Shown one piece after another: positions 34,290-45,856 of a stretch of 64,000 bases of DNA; position 1 is the stretch's first letter, and every line of letters starts with the position of its first letter. Both the position numbers and the translations under genes were made by a program. Source of the stretch: Diadema setosum (lineage: Eukaryota > Echinodermata > Echinoidea > Diadematoida > Diadematidae). The notes beneath the pieces are model-generated. The model had not been told where the DNA came from and did not search any database. It saw nothing but the letters and a program-made list of their open reading frames with translations. Where the stretch lies: NCBI RefSeq assembly GCF_964275005.1, contig NC_092704.1:4415548-4479547 (forward strand), written 5' to 3'.

Positions 34290-37125
34290 TATGTGACCGT
34301 GCACCACAAAACGAACAAAAAGTCGCACACACTGATTTTGCGTGAGGACTGAAAATAGGTGAAATGAGTCAACCTAGCGGATCTTGACTTTTTCATATTT
34401 TCTGAAAGAGCAAGTCTTCTTCTACAGTCCCTGGTATGACTCTGGTATCTCTGAAGCAAAGAAAGAGCAGCGGCGACTTGAGAGGAGATGGCGCATCAAT
34501 GGAAAGCTGCAGACAGACAGAAAGTTGTTCTGTGATCAGAGAGACCGAGTAAACTACCTTGTGTCCAGAGCCAAACGCATCTATCACACCAGACTCATCG
34601 AAAACTGCGGAGATGATCATACGAAGCTTTTCAACGTCGCCAATCGACTTTTGAACCGCAAACAGTCATCTCCATTGCCTAAACATGTCGATGGCTGTGC
34701 CATGGCTGAAACTTTTAGTCAGTTTTTTCATTCGAAAGTTGAAAAAATCCGAGATAATTTCAATTGTAATGTTGTACTTTCTAAATCTGAACCTGTTACC
34801 TCTTCCACACTGGAAACCTTCCAACATACAACTACTGATGAAATACTTCTCCTTCTTCGTAAATTGCCTCCTAAATCCTGTCCATTGGATCCGGTTCCAA
34901 CCATTCTCTTAAAGGACTGCGCACCCACGTTTGCCCCGATTATTTCTCAAATTGTTAACCTCAGTATCGAGCAAGCTACCGTACCCTTATCTTTAAAGAA
35001 AGGTCTGATCCGTCCTTTGCTGAAAAAACCTTCATTGGATAAGGAATCATTGACAAGTTATCGTCCTGTATGCAATCTTTCATTTTTGTTCAAGATTTTA
35101 GAGAGAGTTGTGTTTTCGAGACTCTCAGACTATATGCTGGAACATGGTTTATTCGATCCTTTACAGTCGGCTTATCGCCCTCACCATAGTGTGGAGACCC
35201 TTTTGATAAATGTTTCTAGTTATATTTTAAGGGAAATGGATTCCGGATCCGTCACAGCAATGGTTTTGTTGGATCTGTCTTCGGCCTTCGACACTGTAGA
35301 TCACAGAATTCTTGTCAATACACTTAGAAGTTTGGGTATCCAGGGACAAGCTCTCGAATGGTTTAAATCATACCTATCACACCATTCACAGTCTGTTCTT
35401 TTGAATGGTGTCATATCGTCTTCAAAGCCATTAGGCTGTGGTGTACCTCAAGGCTCTGTTGGCGGCCCCACCCTTTTTTCTATCTATTTGATCGGTCTGC
35501 GGAAAATATTTCAAAGGCATTCTGTTCGGTATCATCTATATGCAGACGACATACAAGTTTTTGTATCTTTTCCACCACATCAAATCCAAGCATCTCATGC
35601 ACTGCGCTGTCTAGAAAATTGCATCATTGATATTGATGCTTGGATGAGGTCTAACTCATTGTTTCTAAACCACAGCAAGTGTGAATTTATCCTTTTTGGT
35701 TCTAAATCTCACTTGAATAAGTTGGATATTAATTGTATTTCGATTGTAGGTAATGATATTCCTCTGTCAAAGTCATGTCGCAATCTGGGTGTTATGTTTG
35801 ACTCTCACATGGCTATGTCCGATCAAATCAACAACATTTCTAAATCAGTCCGTTATCAATTGCGCAATATTGGTTTTATTCGCAAGTATTTGACTCGCTC
35901 TGCCACGGAAAAACTTGTTCATGCACTTATTTCTTCACGCCTTGATTTTGGTAATGGTTTGTTTTTCAATCTACCAAACTCGCAAATTGCCCAATTACAA
36001 AAGCTACAAAATGCCGCTGCACGTATTGTTTCTTTGTCAAGTAAACGCAGTCATATCACACCTATCCTGAAGAGTCTTCATTGGTTGCCTGTACAGGAGC
36101 GAATTCGGTTTAAGATACTTCTTTTGGTTTATCATGTTATTGAGGGAACAGCTCCTGATTACAATGTTTGTTTGTTTCGTCAATACCAACCTTCACGAAC
36201 TCTTCGATCCTCAACTTCAGGTCTCTTACATATTCCGTTTTCTAGGAAATCTTGGGGGGAACGTGCTTTCGCTCGCGCTGGACCAACACTGTGGAATTCA
36301 CTTCCTCGTGAGCTGAAAGACTCAAGCTCTATAACATCTTTCAGGAATAATTTAAAATCCTATCTGTTTAGCAGTGCATTTTGAAGACCAGTGTCTTTTG
36401 AAGACAGACTTTCATGTCTTTTTTTTCTGCTTCTTCATCTTCTTCTATTACTGTGATGTACTTGTATTTTCAATCTGTTTGCTTTGATGTACCTATTGTA
36501 AAGTGCCTTGAGCATTTAATCAAAGTGGAGAACGGCGCTATAGAAATTGTATGTATTATTATTATTATTATTATTATGCTAAAATTTGGGATCATAAAAC
36601 GGGCAGGAAGGTGTGTTTTTTAGCAGTTTATCTCGAACAGTTTTGGTAGAATAATGTGATTGGATGTGTCTTTAGAGTCCAATTTTCATTTCTGAGAAAC
36701 CTTGCACACACTTGTCACTTTCAACTCTAATAACTTTTGAAAGGATGACGCTACTGAAAGTTGGCATTAATTAGGGACATAGTGTGCTAATAAGGCATGC
36801 TCAATTTCAGTTCAATTTGATAATCCCTTCATTGTTGTTACTCCGGTGGTTTACTTCCTGTTTTTTTTCACATTCATCTCACAGGCAGCGCGGCTTGGTT
36901 AAGATTATCGCTTGAATACACACTGTACTTCAGAGCCTCTTTTCTCAGTTCACACTTTTCCTGGGTTTGTGCTGTCTTTCCAATATTTGTATAGGTTAGG
37001 AGTATCCATTTGAATTGAGTATTACATCATTTTAAAGCTTAGAGTCTGCTCTTTCAGAATCTGCCCTTAACTAAAAATCCATATCTGGCGACTTTTTGTG
37101 TGTTTTGTGGTGCAGGGTCACATAT
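34290..37125. mobile_element. MITE family T1 copy 2, split by a LINE
   Basis: The left end TATGTGACCGTGCACCACA and right end TGTGGTGCAGGGTCACATA are inverted repeats with TA targets. The two halves (34290-34426 and 36578-37125) together equal the unbroken copy at 14191-14598 in order, so the LINE at 34427 inserted into a resident MITE. All of it lies in an intron of gene B. Confidence 0.7.
34427..36577 (+). mobile_element. LINE, CR1/L2 group, 5'-truncated, reverse transcriptase open
   Basis: Plus-strand retrotransposon antisense to gene B. An uninterrupted frame ends at 36382-36384 (TGA); it starts at 34384 in the host MITE, and LINE-derived protein begins around PWYDSG near 34428. Reverse-transcriptase blocks are intact: SCPLDPVP, YRPVCNLSF, LLDLSSAFDTVDH, CGVPQGS, and the catalytic YADD at 35539-35550. 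PQGS is followed by VGGP where VLGP is usual. The C-terminus has the typical LWNSLPRELK..S..SFRNNLKSYLF. No endonuclease domain is present, so the copy is 5'-truncated. A 3' untranslated region of about 190 bases ends in (ATT)n, as in the CR1/L2 group. The open frame indicates fairly recent insertion. Confidence 0.9.
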
Positions 37126-37166
37126 ATTCAATCATTGCAACAACAACAAAGTCATGAGAGTCAGAC

Positions 37167-37594
37167 CTGTTTGGGAATGCCTTCACAGTTGATGCCAAAG
37201 ATGCCACATTTTCTGGCGCTCATGAAACCTGCCGGGCCAGGGCACTGGGGGTTGGCAGGATAGTGGAGCTGCTGGGAAAAGCCAAAACTGTAGTGCATCT
37301 TCCCAACGCGCGAGCATGGAGAATGAGGACCAAAATCAGCAGGGTCTGCCTGGATGCTTTGTTGTGCTGCTGTCGTCTCTTCCCTATAATGCCCAATGGC
37401 ATTCATGATATCCTTGATGTGATGTCGATACAGATTCATTTTCTCCAACTTCAGCTTCTCTGGCTCGTTGGCTAAGTGCAAGATTATGGTGGAGTTCCGC
37501 TGGCACGTAGGGCAAAAGTCGGTATCAGGTTTTGCAGTCACAACAGAGGGAGCATACCGTCGCCAAGCCTGGCAGAAAGCAACATACGGCATAG
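37167..37594 (-). CDS. Gene B exon: DUF7869-type zinc-knuckle and central part
   Basis: Acceptor GGGTCCCGAG (weak pyrimidine tract), donor AAACAG|GTCTGA (phase 0), 428 bases. It encodes AYVAFCQAW-like residues (AMPYVAFCQAW), then TDFCPTCQ, a C-x2-C knuckle, a coiled helix of about 60 residues (EPEKLKLEKMN..REETTAAQQ), a short disordered stretch, HYSFGFSQQLHYP and a GPAGF..ARKCGIFGINCEGIPKQ end. Relatives from memory have the same order: C-x2-C, helix, HYSFDYAQQ, PGP and RKC-x-x-FG-x-x-CE. The exon then continues with VNFLIDE from the next exon without a break, which is strong support for this splice junction. Confidence 0.88.
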
Positions 37595-37773
37595 CTCGGG
37601 ACCCTTTGGCAAATTAAGTGGGTAGAAAAGGGACAAGTTTATAGCAGTTGCAAAAAAACTAAAACAAACAAATGCAAAAAAAAAAAAAAATTCAACAATC
37701 TCATATACTTTTATAATTTCATGGGTGATATATACCTTTTACAGTATGTCTATGTGTCTACAAAGTTATAAAC

Positions 37774-38340
37774 TACAAAATGCTGCTATAGCAACTGTTA
37801 TGCCTCTAATATAATATCACATTGTTCGAACAGGTCTACAGTACATCTTGACAATGTGTGACCACAGTTTACTTCATTGGAAAGACCTTTGACCCTTGAC
37901 CTTTCATCTCATGGCCCAAAACTTTCTCCAAATAATCACCATGGCAATACATGCGTGTAAACTTCAATGGGTTAAAATCCTTTATACACTCTTCACTTCA
38001 ACTCTATTAACTTTTGAAAGGATGATGCTACTGCTTTGGAAGGTGGGATTAGTAATGGATACAATGCACTCATAGAGGTTGCTCTATTTCAGCTCAATCT
38101 GATCATCCCTTCAATGTTGTAAAGCTAAAGGTGTTTTATGTACTCTTTTTTGTCCCTTTCATTGCACAGCTATCACAGCCTGGTAAGATTAAACACTTGA
38201 GTAGGCCCTGTGCTTCAGAGCCTCTTTTCTCTGCACACACTTTTCGAGTGTGTATTTTCTTTCCAGTATTAAGACAGGTTTGAAGAGAATTCATTTCAAG
38301 TGAGCTAAACATCATTTTAAAGCTTAAAGTCTGCTCTTTG
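37774..38340. repeat. Intron repeats: DR1-type repeat fragment and T1 MITE fragment
   Basis: 37774-37960 resembles the start of the right-edge repeat (AAATGCTGCTATAGCAACTG..ATGCCTC, GACCTTTGACCC). 37984-38340 matches the middle of the T1 MITE (ACTTTTGAAAGGATGATGCTA, CACAGCTATCACAGCCTGG). A (CAAAA)n tract lies at 38397-38431. Confidence 0.5.
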
Positions 38341-38446
38341 ATCTTTGACCTTGACCTATGAACTTTGAATTTGAGCACACATGCCCACAAGTAAGCAAAA
38401 CAAAACAAAATAAAACAAAACAAAACAAAACAAACGAAACACCTAC

Positions 38447-38730
38447 CATTCTGCTGACTTGCAGCTTGATAAAGCTTGTACAAAGAAAGCTTGGAAACCG
38501 AGCTTGGTAGAAGATGGATACCAGACGTCTTGCATTGTGGGATAAGACCCGGCAGGAGAACAGCAAACTCCTCAGCGTAGTTGGTGATGAAACGCACAGT
38601 ACTTCTCATTTCGTCTAAGCTGAAGTTCCTGGACTTGGAAGCTGCAGGCTTCCTCATCTTCAGCATCCCTTTGACAAGGCCATACTTCTTTACCCACCTC
38701 TTTAATCCATGCAGCCTTCTGAAGGAGATG
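38447..38730 (-). CDS. Gene B exon: helical N-terminal part of the DUF7869-like region
   Basis: Acceptor GTCGTTGTTAATAG; one base (C) completes AGC (Ser) begun by the previous exon. Donor AGAATG|GTAGGT, phase 1, 284 bases. It encodes SISFRRLHGLKRWVKKYGLVKG, then a basic Ser-rich stretch, a helix (LDEMRSTVRFITNYAEEFAVLLPG) and LLPSSVSKLSLYKLYQAA. This resembles the part of DUF7869 proteins after the VC-x-x-x-F motif that reads as a small helix-turn-helix and then V-x-F-I-x-N-YA-E, then LP-x-S-V-S-K-x-x-x-Y-x-x-Y. The adjacent exon supplies the preceding GDMFVFLHR, so the motif crosses the intron as expected. Confidence 0.82.
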
Positions 38731-38887
38731 CTATTAACAACGACAACAAAAGAAAAGGGAAAGCATTGGTTGACTATCTAGGTTGGAAGATGATTGCAAT
38801 CTTATCAAGCCAGACTTAAGAAAGATTAATTGGATATGAATTTCAAAACTGTAGGATACCATACTATCATTTTCAAATTGAAATCTT

Positions 38888-38976
38888 TTACCCGGTGGGG
38901 ACGAGTCTTGAGTATACTCGGGCAAGTGCCTATGGGAATTCATGTTGTAGCAAAATCAGCCGTGCTCAACATGTTG
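38888..38976. mobile_element. Mini-element P2 copy 3, inverted and decayed
   Basis: CGGTGGGGACGAGTC, GTATACTCGGGCAAGTG and GTTGTAGCAAAATCAGCC follow the reverse order of the 24875 copy; the TTAA flanks are lost. Confidence 0.55.
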
Positions 38977-39639
38977 ACCTACATAGCCTGGGCTATTTTG
39001 AAATTGTACAGCCCTAGGGGTACATACAGTACATGTAAGCACTTCCCAGCCCAAGATCTCAGCCATCCATAGCATGATCATGGCAAAAACTGGCATGTGG
39101 ATTTCTAATTACATAATCTCCAAGAATGAATCATTAATTTTTCCAAAATCATGGTTGTTTTTTCTTACTTATCCTAATTATGCTAATTTACGCATATTTT
39201 TTTTTATGTGTGGATCAGATTTTTAATCTCTAAATCCCTGAATAAGGCTTCAAATGGGCTTTTTGTTGTCTAATATGTATTTATAAACAAAATTACATGA
39301 TAAAACTTGCGATTTCAAAATTATTTCAAGTATGATACTGCTTTTTTCATTTTTTGTTCATAATTTTAATTTTTTCTTTTTATCTATAATAGTTGATTAT
39401 AACAAAAGGGGAAGTTATCTGAGAAAAACTAGGAAAAATTTCATTTGACAGCAATTCTTGCAAAACCCTTGCATTGCACATAAACAAGTCATTGGAAACT
39501 GCAATTTTCGGAGACATTGGTCACAAAAATTTGCAAGCATTCCTGTGCTTTCCGTGAATAGGGTCTGAATATGTGTATAAGATGTGAAAAGAATAGTAAT
39601 GAAATTGTTAGAAAGTGTTTTAAAATTATCTTGCAAGAT

Positions 39640-39856
39640 TGACCTTGACCATTGACCATGGCCCTTTTAACTTTAACGACCTTAAAGTCCCAAGAGAAAC
39701 ACTGGCAGGCAGTAGCTGCATTGGTACTGAGTTTCATGAAGATTCCCTAAGCCATTTCTAAGGAATGGAGGGAAAAAAGATGAAATTTTAGCATTTTCGA
39801 TTGATCTTTGACCATTGACCCCATGGCCCAATACTAGAGAATCTTTATCGGGTAAG
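39640..39856. repeat. DR1-type repeat fragment next to a splice donor
   Basis: GACCTTGACCATTGACC, GAGTTTCATGAAGATTCC and GATCTTTGACCATTGACC place this with the repeat family of 49866-51180 and 61480-64000. It ends about 25 bases from the donor of the 39882-40470 exon. The region 38977-39639 holds nothing recognised. Confidence 0.5.
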
Positions 39857-39881
39857 ACCTGCGGACCAGCGGACCACTTAC

Positions 39882-40470
39882 CTGTGGAGAAAGACAAACA
39901 TGTCCCCACATATGTCTTTTCCACGGAAGAAGTATCTGGCATGGACTTGTTTCTTCTCTTTTATCTCAGCAGGATTGGCACACTCAAAAGATGCGGAGCA
40001 GTTCTGCACCACATCCAGCTGGGCCATGATTGCAATGTTCTTCTCCACCCTCGTCAGCGACAGGATCTGGAGTTGGTAGTCGAGGATTTCAAGGCGCGCA
40101 AACAGCGTCTTGCACTTCTTTGTGCACCTGCATTTGTCCCACGCATCCAACCGGCGCTCGAGGACCCCAGCTGAGTCCATGGCAGTGTCATGGTTCTGAG
40201 GCTCGGTGTGTTCACTCGTGGATTCCCCAAGCTCTTCTTCTTCCTCCTCACTGTCCACCTCGCCAGACTCTCCTTCACAGCTATGATTGTGGTTGGAATC
40301 TCCATCCCCGCTGCTGCTCTCCACAACCTCATGGGTGGAAGTTGCTGGTCTACAGAAGTAGTCTAAGAGGACGTCTTTCCATTCTGCTTCAAGCTCTTTG
40401 CCTGTCTCATGCAGATTTGCAGCAGTAAGCCCTTCCACAGCAGCAGCCATTTCTTTTTCATGTTGCCGAT
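39882..40470 (-). CDS. Gene B exon: acidic linker and start of the DUF7869-like region
   Basis: Acceptor ATCGTGCTCAG; two bases complete the split codon (phase 1). Donor TCCACAG|GTAAGT, phase 2, 589 bases. The first 110 residues are strongly acidic (DSEEEEEELGEST) with Ser and His. The last 80 read KCRCTKKCKTLF, a helix (LEILDYQLQILSLTRVEKN) and ARYFFRGKDICGDMFVFLH. A C-x-C-x3-C cluster, then LS-x-x-E-K and Y-x-F-x-G-x-x-V/I-C-x-x-x-F is the N-terminal signature I remember for DUF7869 proteins. This exon is therefore the seam between zinc-finger-type exons upstream and the transposase-like region downstream. Confidence 0.85.
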
Positions 40471-40807
40471 CTGAGCACGATCCTTATGGATGGAGAAAAG
40501 ACATTTGAAATGTAAAATTGCCCATTCAATGCAATCCTTACACTGGGAAAACTAAGTAGATATCGTGAAATATACTGAACAAACGAAGGTACATGTAGCA
40601 CAAGCACTGGCTGTTCACAGGACACAGGTTTATATCATTTACAATCTTTGATACCGTGAACATCTTCCAATTACATTAACTGTATTTTAACTGGGCTATT
40701 TCAGAACAACGTTTCACTGTGAGGGGTCAAACTTCAACCCACTTGGTCAAACTGAACCCCCATAAGGTTAAACAGGGTCAATGTTACTCATTCCTGTCTG
40801 CTCCGCA

Positions 40808-41400
40808 GCGTTTTCTGAAAGAGCTATCCTCGTTCTACACTATTCTTTAGTTTGGGATCATTACATGAATGGGAAAGTGTGTTTTCAGCAGTTTTTCTAC
40901 AACCCTTTTTTGGGGGAAGAGTAGAATGACCAGGTATGTCTTAGAGGCCCCTTTTTATTTCTTAAAATCCTTGGCACACTCTTTACTTTCAAGTCTAATA
41001 ACTTGTCAAAGGATAAAGCTACTGCTTTGACAGTTTACATTAATCATGAACATAATGTGTTGATAGAACATGCTCGATTTCAGCTTAATCTGTTAATCCC
41101 TTCATTGTCGTTGCTCCAGTGGTTTACATCCTGTGTTTTGTCCCTTTCACCGCACAGCTAGCACAGCTTGGTGAGGATTAAGTGCTTGAATATACCCTGT
41201 ACTTCAGAGCCTCTTTTCTCAGTTCCTACTTTTCCAGAGTGTGCGCTTTCTTTCCAGTATTTAGATAGGTTACTGGAGTCCATTTGAATTGAGTTATACA
41301 TCATTTTAAAGCTTACAGTCTGCTCTTTCAGAATCTGTCCCTCACTAAAAATCCATGTCTGGCGACTTTTTGTTGATTTTGTGGTGTAGCGGGTCACGTA
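40808..41400. mobile_element. MITE family T1 copy 3 (left end lost)
   Basis: GTTTTCTGAAAGAGCTATCC to GGTGTAGCGGGTCACGTA follows the T1 interior and right end (CACAGCTAGCACAGCTTGG, ATCCATGTCTGGCGAC). It lies directly downstream of the 41444-41578 exon in the intron. Confidence 0.6.
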
Positions 41401-41443
41401 TTATCAATCTTTCTGTTTAAATGGGAAAAAAAAAATGTAATAC

Positions 41444-41578
41444 CTGAAACACTAAGATTCTCAATGTCTTCTTCCCCAGAGGGTGTATCCAGCAGGTCAT
41501 TTTGTGGTGTGTTGGTGACTGCAGTCTTTTCTGGAGTTGCGTTGGTTCCTTCACCATCATCATCTGATGCACAAGCCG
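41444..41578 (-). CDS. Gene B exon: short acidic linker
   Basis: 135 bases, phase 1-1, acceptor TTTTTTTCATTTAG, donor GTTTCAG|GTATTA. It encodes 45 residues rich in Asp, Glu and Thr (ACASDDDGEG.., SGEEDIENLS) with no finger. It can be skipped without changing frame. Its place between finger exons and the transposase-like exons makes it a flexible spacer. Confidence 0.75.
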
Positions 41579-41822
41579 CTAAATGAAAAAAAAAAACAAA
41601 CGTACAAACATACATTGTTTGACGCTGGAACCCAAGTAATGTTGCCATCCTAAAGATATCACTATGAACAGTTCTTTGGTACAACAGGAATAATTTTTTG
41701 AGGGACTGATTTTTGTGATTGGACCGGTGAGATAGATTATGACACAATAGTTCTTTATTTTGTACGCAGTCACGACAATTGAGATAGCCTCTACAACAGC
41801 TCATCGCTGCCATGGCATTTAA

Positions 41823-42584
41823 CCCTAAAAGGGCTGGGGGGCGGCGGCAGAATCCGCCCCCCCCCCCCTCGACGTTTCCCGCTATAATTCTGTAACGCGA
41901 GAAGGCCTCGTCGCGAGGCTTCTTGACTTTGTTTGTTCACGTCTCGCGCAACTTTTGAGACCAAATTTGCAACGTCCGCGCATACTTTTGTGAAGCCACG
42001 CCCATTTTTGTAATGGAATGTCCCCCCAAAACGGGCACAATTTTGTGATTTTGTGTACATTTCCTATGGAAAACGGTACTCTGTCATGAAAGTCATAAAA
42101 ACCTGATTATTTTTACAATTAATCACTTTCATTGATTAATTTTGTGCTAATTATGGTAGAAAAGTGGTCAGTGACAATTTCCATTGAAAAAACAAAAGTT
42201 GAAAAACAAAGAAATACATAAGAAATTCTGAAAACAATAAAATACATAAGAATTGAAATGAGTTTTGGAAGTTTTTGTGATGTACAATTGTTGAATATGC
42301 TAAAACAGAGTTACAGATCAAAAATTAGACTCTCAATGCTTTTATTTAGGCTAAAATATGATCTTGAGCTTAATTTGCATAATTAATTAATTAAAATTAG
42401 AAATTGATTGTTTCAGAAAATCTTATGACACAATCTTGTAGATTATGACGCGAGTCTCACGCATGCAAAATTTCATCGCAATCGCACCGATGGCCGAGAT
42501 CTCGGGGGGGGGGGGGGGGGGGGGGGGGGCGGAATCCATCCCCCCCGGTCTGAGCATAGCCAAAAAAGCCCGGCCTTTTTAGGG
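41823..42584. mobile_element. MITE, piggyBac-type family P1 copy 2
   Basis: TTAA, then CCCTAAAAGGGCTGG at the left; CCGGCCTTTTTAGGG, then TTAA at the right. The interior matches 1765-2560 closely. A 26-base G-run (42504-42529) followed by C lies near the right end. It begins about 245 bases upstream of the acceptor of the 41444-41578 exon. Confidence 0.88.
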
Positions 42585-42962
42585 TTAAGGCCTTTGGCAG
42601 CATTGATACATTTGTACATTGCCCTATGAGTTAATTAGCATGCATTATGACAGCATATTCATTTACGTTACAGGTTTAGCGAAGGTGCAGCACACATGCA
42701 AAAACACAAAAGCAGAAACTTTCTATTTTATTTTTGCACGACATGAAATGCGAGAATTTAAACAGCAAATGGAAAGCTATTCAAATGGACTACAAACATA
42801 TTAACAGCCTCCCCTACATGTTCCGATGAGTCCATGGTTTCTGTGAATTGAAATTCTTCATATATCATTCATACTTGTAAAAACTTACTTCTTGCATGAT
42901 GCAAAGAATACTTTAAATTAAATCTTGATGAGAAGGGGAAACTACACGGTAGTGTAATTTAC

Positions 42963-43679
42963 CTTTGGCAGGTTCTTCCTCATCACACAGTATGGTGTCA
43001 CTAGACTGCACGACACACTCCACTAACACCTTCCTAGCCGAGGGCTGCACCTCCTCAACCGCTGCATGAGTTTTCAGGTGCTTGAAGAGCTCACACTGGG
43101 ACAAAAACTTTTCTGAACAGCTCTTACATTTAGCCACTGCCTGATTTACATTACGTTTAAAGTGGTCTTCCAGCTCTTGCTTCACCGCAAAGGACATAGA
43201 ACATATTTGGCAATTGTGTTCAGAGCCCGAGTTTGCTCCGCGAGTCTGCAGGTGATTCTTCAAGCCAGGTCTGTCCGCTTGATTCTCTTTGAGCAGTTCA
43301 GCGTGGGAGATGATATGCGCTGTCTCGTGGACTTCCAGCTCAGACTTGGTTTCAAAGCACCCCGAGCAATGTTGGCAATGAAATGGCCTCTCTTCCCCAT
43401 GAATCACTTCCATATGCCTCTCCTGGAGCTCTTTGTTGATAAAGCCCTTGGCACACAAGGGGCACTTGAAGAGCTTCTCGACGACGTGAACCTCCTGGTG
43501 GGCTGTGAGACTTGGCTCATCGGGAAATGTCTCGTCGCAATGTTGGCATTTGTAATTTTTGGCAGTCCAGACTTCACCGAGAGTCTCCTCATCTAGCAAA
43601 GTCTGATATGATGGTGATTTCAAAATTCTTCTTCTTCTCCTTCTCACAGGAGACATCCCATACATATTTCGAGCAGAAG
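42963..43679 (-). CDS. Gene B exon: five C2H2 zinc fingers
   Basis: 717 bases, phase 1-1, acceptor TTACCATTCCCCAG, donor GCCAAAG|GTAAAT. A basic start with a run of six arginines (a likely nuclear-localisation signal) leads to YKCQHCDETF..HQEVH, FKCPLCAKGF..HMEVIH, a GEERPFHC linker and CQHCSGCF..HETAH. Then comes a longer gap, CQICSMSF..H whose second histidine is displaced, and CKSCSEKF..HLKTH. The C-terminal 45 residues are a linker. The fingers follow the classical C-x2-C-x12-H-x3/4-H; the short first finger of sister exons is absent. Confidence 0.87.
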
Positions 43680-43762
43680 CTGGGGAATGGTAAAAACAAA
43701 CAAACAAACACATGTACATAAATCAAAGATGCAGATATACCGAGACCCTCCGCAATGATAAC

Positions 43763-44160
43763 TTTAAAGGGATGGCTAGTAACTGATCAGTGGGAATCAG
43801 TGGGAATGCTCAGGGATGATTGTTCCAATCCTTGTGGGATTCATTTAAGAGTACATTATATATCTATTGTTGTGTGAAAATTATTTGCTTCAGAATGATT
43901 TCATATTCAAGTAATGTGCAGATCAATGTTTCCAGGTTAGCATGCCTGTACAGTGTCGGGGCGATCGTTAACTGTACAGGCATGCTAACCTGGAAACATT
44001 GAACTGCACATTTCTTGAATATGAGACCATTCTGAAGCAAATAATTTTCACACAAGAGTTCCATAGTGTACTCTTAAATGAATCCCACAAGGATTGGAAC
44101 AATCATCCCCCAGCATTCCCACTGATTCCCACTGATCAGTTACTAGCTTTCCCCTTTAAA
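43763..44160. mobile_element. Foldback MITE family K2 copy 2
   Basis: TTTAAAGGGATGGCTAGTAA and CTAGCTTTCCCCTTTAAA are the ends; the two halves are almost complete complements around a centre near 43965 (an inner pair reads GTACAGGCATGCTAACC-type). This is the unbroken form of the element at 21985. It starts 84 bases upstream of the acceptor of the 42963-43679 exon. Confidence 0.8.
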
Positions 44161-45856
44161 AATAGTGAATCAATTCAAATACAATTTCAGGGTACGAAAC
44201 TATAACTCGTTGCCCACATCTTACAGAAACACCCATTCGATTTGCTTCAGTGGTCAAAGAGATAATGAGAAATTTTGTAGAGCATGTCAGGAATCTCTTT
44301 CCTCCTAGTTCTGTCTATTGTGTTCACACACAAGAGCATCCAAGTGCTAAACTTGGAAGAATCAGACTCATGACATGCTTTACAACAATCCACATATCTC
44401 TGTGACTGCTTAACCAAATTGAATGGGGTTTTCTGCAAAACAGAGCAACGATGTTTTTATTTTAAGACCCTGAAGTAGCATTTAGACAATTTAATCATAT
44501 TGGGTGTTATCACTGTGAAAATCTGATTGTAATTTTTTTGGGAGGACATACTGTATACTCGCTCATCCACAGACTCCCATTCATACTAGTCTAACCTAAT
44601 TAGAAACATTTCTCACTCTAGTCAGTTGTGGATGAAAGTGAAGTGACTGATCGTTTTAGTACAAACAACAGAATACGAACAGGCTACATCCACATCCGAT
44701 GATAAGAGAAGGCATTAGAGAGCACTGTAAATTACTGAATGATTGATATCAACTCTATTTGGTAATTAAAGTGTAACTGAACAAACATGATTTATCAACG
44801 GTATCCTTATGTTTAGTAGTCCAAGTTATTTTAATCATTATGCTAGGTAGCAGAAGAAACTCCAGACTGGTACAAAATGGCAGTGTGGCCTTTTGAGGCA
44901 ATCCATTCACAAGTTATGAATTTAGAAAGTTTTTGGGCAGTCATTGCTTTACGAAAAGACTACTACAGTTTGTGATATCATGTGCACAGAAACATACAAG
45001 GAAAATACGTAAAGAGAATACCATAATTTTTTTTTTTTTTTTTTTTTTTTGGGGGGGGGGGGGGAAGTACATGTATTCTCTTGACTTGTTACTGATGCAT
45101 GCTTCAGACATATGTAAATAATGCCTCCTGCGACACTTCATGGTAGAAATATAACAAGGCAAGCGCCAAAATGTGTCTTGTCCATTTGCGTAGAAGAAAT
45201 TAATGTTTTTCTAACTCCCGGAAGTTCATTGACCCCGCCTATAACCTTTGACCTTGTGGTGACCTTCAACTCCCCGAGGGACATTTACCATCCAAGTTTG
45301 GTCACAAACGGACATATACGTCAGAAGTTATGAGCCATAATCGAAACGCACCGTAAAAACTTAACATTGGGCCCTAAAAGTTTGTTGACCTGTCTGTGAC
45401 CTTTGACCTCTAGGTAACCTTCATGCTCGGTAAAATGTGTAACTTTGTACAATTGCACTCTTCCCTCCAAGTTTGATTGAAATTGAAGTCCTCAGTAGAG
45501 AGTTATTCAAGTTTTTGTAGTGTTACGGACGGACGATGGACAGACGAAAGACTCCGCAGGCGATCCCTTTGTCTCCCCTCATCTCCAGTGGGCTCGACAA
45601 AAACAGCGACACTGCTGTACCACCTGTTTTATCTTCTGCCTCCAACCCCCGGAAAAAAATAAAAAATAAAGATAAATGACACACTCCTTAGCATGTCAAT
45701 ACTGCAATGTCAGTGTGAACAGAAAAACACTTCAAGGCTGAAGAATGCTACGACTTCCACAGTGCTCCTGAATAAGAGTGATAAAAACACCACTCGTAAG
45801 CTTAATCAATCATTAGTAGAAGTTTGTATGCACAACTCAATCTGGTTCTCCTTTAA
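44161..45856. repeat. Gene B intron with D1 repeat, T-run/G-run and a DR1-type repeat
   Basis: 44880-45110 is a D1 copy with a 22-base T-run joined to a G-run (45027-45064). 45120-45660 has ATGCCTCCTGCGACAC, two TGACC(T)n stretches (one exact TGACCTTTGACC near 45398), ACGGACGGACGATGG and an A-rich tail; it belongs to the DR1-type repeats. 44161-44880 holds nothing recognised. Confidence 0.45.
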
